NCBI GenBank assembly: GCA_964016885.1
Contig: OZ024743.1
Coordinates: 166,347,492 to 166,411,491 of the forward strand
DNA length: 64,000 bases
DNA from: Eledone cirrhosa
Taxonomy: Eukaryota; Mollusca; Cephalopoda; Octopoda; Eledonidae
Direction of reading: 5' to 3'
Shown here: positions 38,301-48,600 of the stretch, piece by piece
Layout of the letters: every line of letters starts with the position of its first letter
Position numbering within the stretch: the stretch's first letter is position 1
Notes under the pieces: model-generated
The model's database searches: none
Told to the model about the DNA's origin: nothing
The model's input: the letters and a program-made list of their open reading frames with translations, nothing else
Position numbers and translations under genes: made by a program

Positions 38301-41300
38301 TTATAGGGTCAATAGCTGGTTTATGGTCTTTGCGGAGCCCATACCAGGGTGGTATGTCATTGTTAGAAGCCTGGAAATTATTGGCCGTGCATCTATTTGG
38401 TCTTAGGATGTTGGTCTACGTCATCATGTGAGCATTGAGGATCCCTTCCCTTTCCTCATGTGTTTGTGGTGTTGTTTCACTCGAGTTGATGAGGTTGGGT
38501 TGCACAGCCTTGATGTAGTTCGGCATGCAGTCTCTTGTTTGAAGGTAGAAACACTATCTCACCATCCCTTGTGTGCTGCATGAGGCTTTGAAGACCCTCT
38601 GCAGGCTTTCTCCCAAGTTGTTGGACCTCTGGTCTGTTCTGTCTCCTAGTATATTGTTCCAAGCCAAAATCAGAGATACATATAACCCTTCATCAATCGC
38701 AGCAGTACCATAGTTTATGAGGGATTTTGAGCCAGTTGGCCGCAACAAGGGAGCCATGTTACTGGGTGGGCCTGCCATCGACTGTGTTTATAGTGCGGGC
38801 TGGGTGGCGCCGTTATAAGCCAAGTCCAGGGTTGAGTTGTCAACACGAGTCTTTTGTTGTAGTGCCAGAGGACTTGGTCATTTGTCATCCTCATTGGGAG
38901 ATTCAGGTGTGTCTTCCTCTTTTGGGGCTTCCTGCAACCTAATGCCCTTCACCTTTTTAAACAGCTGTCATCCTTCATGCAAATCGCATGACCATACCAT
39001 CGCAGTCGTCTCTCCTGCACACGTGTTCCTTCTTATGCCCAGTTTCGCTCTCAATACATTTACACTTTGCCATTCACACACATTTCTGTTACACATTCAT
39101 CTAATCATGCAGGCTTCATTTCTTTCCAATCTTCATAGATCCTCAGCACGCAGAGCCCATGTTTCACTTCCCTGTAGCATTACTGAGCACACAAGCATCG
39201 TACAGTTTGCCTTTTATTTTGAGTAAGAGACTTTTTGTAGTTAGCAGCGGCAGTAGCTCCCTGAATCTTTTCCATCCAGCATACCACCTTAGCCTTTTAG
39301 ACCAATCAAACCACAGCAATATAAACATATCTTCATTCACTATCTTTTGGCAATAACTGCTACTATCTTCTTTATTCTTCCTGGAAATTTTTGATTATTA
39401 TGGATGGGCAAAAATGAAGGATCAACTCTAAATATAAATATAAATCCATGCGTTTCCAGGCAACCATGTGAACCTTCTTCATTTCAGATACAAAAAGCAT
39501 ATACCCAGCCCCAACCCCCCAAAATATCCACCTCTCCTATTGACAACAAAGGCCCAAACTTCCAAATTGGCACCATCATCATGAGCACAGGAGAGATTGT
39601 AGTGATGCTAGAGCAAAAGAAATTGATATATGCTGTGTGCAAGAGCCTAGATGAGGGGGTTCAGCTAGACTCCTTGTAGGCAAAAAACAGTGCTACAAAT
39701 TTTTCTGGGTAGGAAATGACAAGAGGCTGAGGAGAGTAGGCATCTTATTAGCTGATAAATGAGTAATCTCTGTAAATAGAGTGAACACAAGTAACATTAA
39801 ACTCAGACTAGTCCTAAATAGAACAATGGCTACAATTATGTCTGCATATGCACCCCAATCTGAGTTGACAGATGAATTCAAAGATAGGTTTTATGATTCC
39901 TTAATGCACATGACTATGCTAACGAATGACAGTGACTTCCTAATCATCATAGGAAACTAAAACACTATAACGGCTTCTACATGATCCATGGAGGCTACAA
40001 GTTTGGCACGAGAAACAATGAAGCTTTCATGTTCCTAGAATTCTGCGACACCAATGACCTATTGATATGTAACACAAACTTCAAAAAACCTGATAACCAC
40101 CCGATTACCTATAGATCTGGTAAACATGTTAGTCAGATAGATATTATCCTTACCAGAAGGTGAGGTAAAAACAAAATCCTTCCCTGGCAAGAAATGCACC
40201 TCCCAACATAATCTAGTAGGTAGTGACCTTATTGTCAGAGCTAGACAAACTTGGAGACAGAGAGCAACCTAGAGAAGAAGTATATGGAAGTTGAAAAAGC
40301 CCTCAGCCAGTAACAGATATAGAGATATTTTGCTCAATGCCTAGGGCAGTAAGGAAGATCAAACAGAGACATTCATTATAGCATTGGGAGTTCCTGAAAG
40401 ATAACCTACCGAAGGTGACAGACAATATCTGAGGATGGAGCAGTGATATAAACCTTTTTCAATCACAGGAAGGATCCATAGAAGTGGTTGATAGCTTCTG
40501 TTATCTAGGTAACTTAATAGTGGAGGAGGTGCTCTAAGAACATAATACCTAGAATAAGGATAGGATGGAAGCAATTGACTACAAAAAGTTTCTCCCAATG
40601 TAAAAAAGGACGACTGTATGATGTCTGTATGCGAAACGCGATGCTGTATGGTAGTAAAACATGGGCAATGACTGAAGAGATGTGCGTAGACTGGAGAGAA
40701 ATGAAGCAACCATGCTTTGTTGGATGTGCAATGCAAATGTGAGAGAAAGGCAGAGCTTGGATGAACTGAGGGAGAATCTGGGTTTAAGAGGAATCTGAAG
40801 TGGTGTGCAAAAGAGAAGACTGTGTTGGTACGGTCATATGATGTGTATGGATGATAGTGACTGGGTGATGAGGTGCCAGGAGATCCCAGTGGAGGAAAGC
40901 TGTAGTAAAGGTAGACCAAGGAAGACCTGGGCAGAAATGGAGAGAACTAATCTTAAATCATCGAGACTCACAGAGGAGATTGCAAAGGGACAAAATACTC
41001 TATTTCACCCTACAGATGAAGAAGATTGGTGCAAAACATGACACAACAGCGACCTTATAATTTCATTAGTTGAGGGCCTATGAGACAATACAATATGATG
41101 ATATAAAAGTGTATTTGCTCCAGACTGCCTTCTATTGCAATATATAAGACTCAACAATTCAACCCACACTACACAAGAAAATTTGTCTCAAACCTCTATC
41201 GACATGAGTCCAGATAGAGAACTAAGAGTAAAAATGCTTGTTTCAAAATAAGTCAATCACCCACGCACTTAACCATTTTTATACTAAACTGCCTGAAATT

Positions 41301-44300
41301 ACCCTTAGTTCTATGATTCCAGATTGTTTATTTTAAAGTATTTATCTAAAAACCTTAAGTAATAATTGTATGTAAAGTTCTTTATGTTCCAAACTCCAAA
41401 ACCAGTTTAATGGTTAAAACAAAATATGGCATGAGCAAAAAAAATGCATTATAAAGTAAAACCTCAAATGTCATCTCTCCCTTAAATTATGTTCTTCCTG
41501 TTCTTTTCCATTTTCAGTAACCCCTTACATTTTAGAAGCTTTATTGCCTTGCTTAGGGTGAGTGGAAAAAAAACTAAAACATAAAAATAAATAAAATTAG
41601 TGGTGATGGGAGGAGGAGAAAAGAATGGAATGTGGTAGGAATATAGTAGAAAGTGTAACTTACTCTTAGACATTCTAGAAGATTTTTCACTTAGATCTAT
41701 ATTCTGGATTTTCTTTTCCAAACAATTAATATTTTCTTTAAGGCGAGCACCTTTATCTGGAAGAGCCGCTAACTGCACACGAGATAACAGCTCCTTGAAT
41801 AGAAACAAAAATGACACATACATGTCTCTTGCCCAAGCATTTTTGCTATTACTAGCTGACCCTGTGGACATTAAAGCAGTTTAATTAGAAACAAGTATTA
41901 TTTTAACTGTTTTATTTATAAGCTATATATACTCTTTTACCTGTTCTATGGCTGAGGCCATGCTGGGGCACCACCCATTGCAACCGAAGTTGCAGCTGCA
42001 AGTAGCAGATTCGCATCCAATTTTCGAAGGCTATCACAAAGCACTTGATGAGAGTAGTCAATAAATTACTCCTCAGAGTAATCACAATAAGTTAGGTAAT
42101 AGTGACACAATAAGTTACAATAGTGACATATACAGGTACTTAAGTTTCGTTGGTTTATTCAGCCCAACTCATTTAGCCTATTATATAAATAAAGATGGCT
42201 ATCCCCATGGCTGTTTTAGAAAGTATAGTAGAGTTCTAAGGGTAAGTAATCCTGAAATCTATATATATAAAGTTGCATTCCTGTCTGTTTGTTTGTTCAC
42301 GAACTACTCCTATGGTTTTGGAGATAGACTCCCATAACCATATATATTCTGAAACTACATTGCCCAGGGTACTTGGACAAGTATATTTCATTTTAATCAT
42401 AGGGTTACCCGGGAGCACAAACCCCCGCTGAAAAGTTGTTCCCTTCGATTTATATGAAATTTAAACCATAGGTAAATGGCAAGATATGATGCCTATTCAC
42501 AAAATTTCAGCAAATTTCAATAATATTAAGACACTCTAATGGGGGTTAAACCCCCTATTAGGGCTTCCCGGGGGCACAAACCCTCGCTGAAAATTGTTTT
42601 TCCTTCGATTTATATGAAATTTAAACCATAGGTAAATGACAAGATATGATGCCTATTCACAAAAGTTTTGAATTGATATTTTTAAAAAAATTATTTACAA
42701 GAAACAAAATAAGAATAAGATTTGATAATGTAATTTTGATTTGATATATTACAAAAAATAATGTTTTCCAATTTTTCATGCATTACATTTTACATTGAGT
42801 AATATTGAAATGCAGAGTTTTTCTCTATAAATTATATCATTGATTTAAAATCAATCATCATTTTCTTACAAAATAAATGGGTGAAACGCAGCAAGGCGCG
42901 GGTAATTCGGCTAGTTATCTATAAATAGACAAATCTCTTGAATAAAGCAAAGGGAAGTAACTAGCAAATAAAAACAAAAGGGAAATAGTTTGTGTTACAC
43001 AAGGAATCCAAGTGTTAAGTTGAAAAGTCGAAGAAAATAAATTCAGTTAATCCGGCCTACACCATTTTTTCAGAATGAATTTTACTTCATGAGGACAGCA
43101 ACTAAAACTTCTTTAAAACCAGTTGCAAGAGTATATTCCACTTCTCTGAATTACACAGTCAGCAAAATGTTCCATTGACATAGGGGGTAATTTTTCCAGT
43201 ATCCTCCAACACTTACAAATTATGCCAGGTTGCAAATTCAATACGGGCATTGACAAGGCATAAAAATTAACCAAAATGTTAATAACAGTTCTGTTACAAA
43301 GTGTTAGTGATGTTTATCAATAAAATTATTCAATTTTATTTAATCATTAATTGTTTCTACTTTTGGCACAAGGCCAGCAATTACCCAGTGCATTACTGGT
43401 ACTTTATTTTATCGACCCCGTAAGGATAAAGTTAACCTCGGCAGGATTTGAACTCAGATCAGAAAGGGGTGTAACTCTGTGTTACAAAACATGTTGTCCG
43501 ACCCTCTACCGATACTGCCAAACCACCACCCTTATTTTATTTAATCATTAATGAAAGCAAAATTGTTAGGCGAGAGAGAGAAAAAAAAAAAAAAAACGAA
43601 TCGGCACTGTTTGTGAAAATGTAAACACTGGTAGAAATTATCCAACTGTATTCAAAAATCGGGAAAAAAAACATCACATAGGACTAATAATATTCATTGT
43701 ACAATATCATATTTATTGCCAAAATCTGACGAATATTTCTCAAAGAAAAACAAAAATTCTGACCAAAATTAGCATGGAATTGCTGTATTGAGAATGTTAT
43801 TTCTTGCCCTAGCACAACTGATACATAAATGTAAGTATGCATACGTATACACACACACATATACATACATACACATATATACATATACGTTATATCGAAC
43901 ATTACTAATAATGCTCGATCTGTTTGTAAACAAACAGCCTGATTTGAAGCTGTGCCCTGCCATTGACCGTTTGTTTACAAAGGAATCGAGCATTATTATT
44001 ATTAATGTTCAATATAACTCATACATACATATGTGTGTGTATGTATACATACATACATGTGTGTGTGTATGTATACATACATACATGTGTGTATGTATGT
44101 ATATATATATATATACACACACACTAAACCCATGCTAGCGTGGAAGATAGATGTTAAACGGAATAGGAAGAGGCGAAATAAATCATCCAACCACCTCAAA
44201 CAGGTGACAAAAAAGGCAGTGCTTCAATTTGAGCAGCGGATAGCAACCAGCCCTGACAGTATGGTGTTCTGGAAGTATGTTCACTCAAAGCAGAGGCCTC

Positions 44301-45620
44301 ACTCTCCAGTTGGTCCTCTTCACAATCCCCACACAAGCCAGGTTACTCACGACCCCAAGGAATGCGCAGAGCTCATTGCTGAATGCTATGCAGGCATTTT
44401 CACTATTGAAGACCAGAGTGTACCGTCTCCACCACCTATGACACCGGATTCTATCACAACCATGGAATTTACAACTGCAATGCTGTGATGTCACCTAAAA
44501 AATAAATGCAACCATGCCTCTCCTGGTCTTGATGGTGTTATGTACGTGCTTCTTAAACGTGGTGGGTACTTCCTTCTGCACCAGCGACCATATATATATG
44601 GAAGATAGATGTTAAACATGATGATGATTTATATATATATATATATGTGGAAGATAGACGCTAAACGATAATGATATATATTTATATATATATATATATC
44701 ATCATCGTTTAACGTCTATCTTCCACATATATATATATATCATCATCATCGTTTAACGTCCATCTTCCATATATATATATATGTATATTTATTTATAATT
44801 ACTTTAAAACTCATAGTCTTCAAAATGTTTTTAAATAAACACAGTATTTTATCAAATATACTATGCATACATTCATATATACATTGCTATTTCAGAGCAC
44901 CGATACTTATATTTACATATATATATATATATATATTATAAAATAAGAAGGAATAATAGACACAATATACCTATTTTTTCTTCGTCCCAACTGTACAGTT
45001 TCGCTGGTCACTATGCAAAAATGTTATATCATAGATATGTAACATTGTTGTGAGGTAAGCCAGCTTACTCAAGAGATTTTCTCACTTGCTACGGACGTAT
45101 GTAGTTAGGGCTCTTCTCTGAAGTGCTCCCTTACCTCACAACAATATTACATATCTATGATATAACATCTTTGCATAGTGACCAGCGAAATTGTACAGTT
45201 GGGACGAAGAAAAAATAGGTAAATATTGTGTCTATTATTCCTTCTTATTTCATAATATTTTACATAGCTCTGATATTGTGTCAATTTAATTATTTCGATT
45301 ATCTTGTCTCTCATAATCATAGAGCAACACTGGTTAAGGTCGACAACATACAATCTCACATACTTGTGAAAAATATATGTTTATATATACATGTATATGT
45401 ATGTATGCACACATATCTGTATACCTCTCATTATATACGGTGGATTGGCAGTATCGGTAGAGGGTCGGACGCCATGCTTTGACGCATTGAGTTACGGCCT
45501 TTGCCATTCTGAGTTCAAATCCCGCCGAGGTTAACTTTGCCTTTCATCCTTACGGGGTCGATAAAATAAAGTACCAGTAATACACTGGGTAATTGCTGGC
45601 CTTGTGCCAAAAGTAGAAAC

Positions 45621-45660
<40 letters not shown>

Positions 45661-48600
45661 AGAGAAAGTTGGTTGATTTAAAATCTGCCGACTTTTACAT
45701 AACAGATGTCAAGTACTCAACGGTTTATGTTTATTTGGAGTTTTATTATAATAATAAACATGCTCATTGCTGAATGCTATGCAGGCATTTTCACTATTCA
45801 AGACCAGAGTGTACCGTCTCCACCACCTATGACACCGGACTCTATTACAACCATGGAATTTACACCTGCAATGCTGCGACGTCACCTAAAAAATAAATGC
45901 AACCATGCCTCTCCTGGTCTTGATGGTGTTACGTACCTGCTTCTTAAACGTGGTGGGTACTTCCTTCTGCACCAGCTATCACGCTTCTTCCAATTCTGTC
46001 TGAACAACGGTGCTACTCCAGAACAGTGGAAAACTGCCAGTGTCATTCCTCTGTTCAAAAAGGGTGACCGCACATCACCTGTGAACTATCGTCCAGTCAG
46101 TCTTACTAGTTGCATTGCCAAACTGATGGAATCCTGTGTCAGAGAAACACTTTGGAACTTCTGGAACTCTCACAGTCTTATCTGGCCCTCGCAATTTGGA
46201 TTTATCCCCAACTCCAACATGCCTACAAAGTCAGAAAACAGCACAGTTCCCATGACTTTCTGAAACATTTTTTCACACTCAGAGTTGCTGAAGCATGGAA
46301 CAAACTACCTGCATCAGTTGTTAGCTGTCGAGACACTGCATCCTTTAAAACCTCCATGCTTCCCGAGATTCGCCAACACTACACCTGATGTTCCCCCTCC
46401 ATATACATACACACGTATATCATGATTCATGCACTATTCACTTCCCTGACATTTGTATATTATTCTATGTACTATACATGCACCTTTGACGAGTTGTAGT
46501 GCACCTGAGCACTTTAAACAATAATTTCATTATTATTATTATTATGATGACACGTACGTATGCATACTTATATTTATTTTCAGTCGCTGTTTTAACATGT
46601 CAAGAGCGAAGTCAGAATTTCCGTTTTTCTTTGAGAAATATTAGTCAAGTTTCACCAATGAATATTATTTTGTAGACTATTAAAATCCGATGTGATGCAT
46701 TTTTTTTTAACGATTTTGAATAGTTGGATAATTTCTACCAGTGTTTACATTTGCAAATAGTACCAATTCATTTTGTTGTTTCTCTCTCTCCTTTTAATGA
46801 GTTAATGGAAGATATTAGTTTTCACATTTTGTTTGTTTTTAATCTAGGTCTACATGCAATTCTGAGAAAGCTTCATTAACAATCAAATAAAATTGAATAA
46901 TTTTATTGATAAACATCAAAAACACTTTGTAATAGGACTTAAGTAACATGTGTTACTAATGCTAATGTTGGGCTCTAGAAGATTTATGCAGCTCAGTTTA
47001 GTGCATATTTTCGCAGAAACTTAGCCATTAGTTCATACATTTCTTGAAATTCTGGCTCAAACTCAATATTTGAAGCCTTGGATTCTTGTTCTGTCTCACC
47101 TCTCACCACTTATGAATATGCCATTTCGACAAGTAATGTCAATATGCGTTATGAGCATCTGTAGCATTCCTTTTTTTTATTAATTTTGTGCCATTTTGTT
47201 GCCAAAATTGGCAATGTCTATTGAATTTGTGAGAAATGTTTCTTTCTTATGGTATAAAAATAACGATTATCTGACCTACCCTCTTCGATTTTTATATCAA
47301 AATAAGCAAACAAAGTCCTCCTGTATTAGTTTCAATATAAATCAAGTTATAGTGCTTTAATGCATTGAACTAGAATTAGTAATACTGTTCAGCAATCAAA
47401 AACAAAAATGAAACAAACATTGTAAATGTGTGGAAATAAGGAGGCACCTAATGAGGGATGGTGGCAACAGTGCTGATGCAAAAGCTACAGCAAGGGCAGA
47501 GAGGATGAGGGAGAAGAGGCTGAAGATGCTGAATGGCATCAAGGAGTTGCTAAATGATGGCAAGCACAGTAGTTTGGTTGACAAATGCAGAGATAGATTA
47601 TGTTGGAAATGAGGGATGTCCAAATGCAGGAGTTTCATTGATAAGGGCAAAGACAGACTATATTGGAAATGAGACACTTTCAACCTAAGGAGTTTGATTG
47701 AAACAAGGGATCTTTAACCCCTGTAGTTTGGTTGATAAGTACAATGACACATAGTTCAGATGATTAATGCAGAGACTATATTAGAAACAAAATGTCTCCA
47801 ACCTCAGTTTGGTTAATAAGTGCAGAAACAGATTATTCCAAACTCTTCAGAAGAGAAGGCACATAACTGAACATAGCAGGACAGAACAAAATAACATTCC
47901 AGTTTGTTTTGTTTTTATTGCCTAGCTCCAAGCTTAGCTCTGACCAATCATTCCAGTTGTAACTATTTTGAACTTTTTTCTGGCCAAATGTACCTTTTTT
48001 AAGATGGTAGGCTAGTGTATATGTAATATTAGGGAGATTTATCAAATTGAGAAAGAAAGAGTGGTGAGTGTAGAAAAAGAAAGAAAAGAGATTTCTAATT
48101 TAGGCATAAGGCTAACAATTTGTGGAGTGGGAGAAAGTTGATTACATTGACCCAGTACATGGCTGATACTTTATTTTATCGACCCCACCCAGAAGGATGA
48201 AAGACAAAACTGACCTTAGCAGAATCTGAACTTAGAGCATAAAGAGCTGTAACTTAATACTGCAAAGCATTTTGTCTGATGCCATAATGATTCTGCCAAT
48301 CCATCACCCTAATAATAATAATAACAATAATCGAAAACAATTCAACTAAATTACCACCAACCTTTTGCCTTTGAAGAGTATTTTTAAGATTGACTTTCTC
48401 ACTGTTCTGCTTCGAAGTAACTTTAACTGGACTGTCCCTCCATTGAGTGAAGCTATCGTTAGCATCTTTCACATCCTTCTTAGCTTCTAACTTCTTTTCA
48501 TTTTTAAATATTGGTGCTTTGTGATCAGTCTTACTCAATGATGAAAACGAAGGAGCATCATTCTTTTCAATTTTAACCAATTCATTTGTGATTTCATTGC

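Noticed and set aside
44033..44488. 151-residue protein as one gene
   Set aside because: The first third is translated GT/TA microsatellite and an RTE tail; only the part after 44160 is LINE coding sequence.
45439..45520. Possible tRNA gene from A- and B-box-like motifs
   Set aside because: The head lacks a foldable acceptor stem and anticodon arm, and is followed by the SINE body found in seven copies.
47430..47612. Small basic protein as a host exon
   Set aside because: It merges into a degenerate tandem repeat, has no phase-compatible splice sites with TTF2 and lies on the opposite strand.
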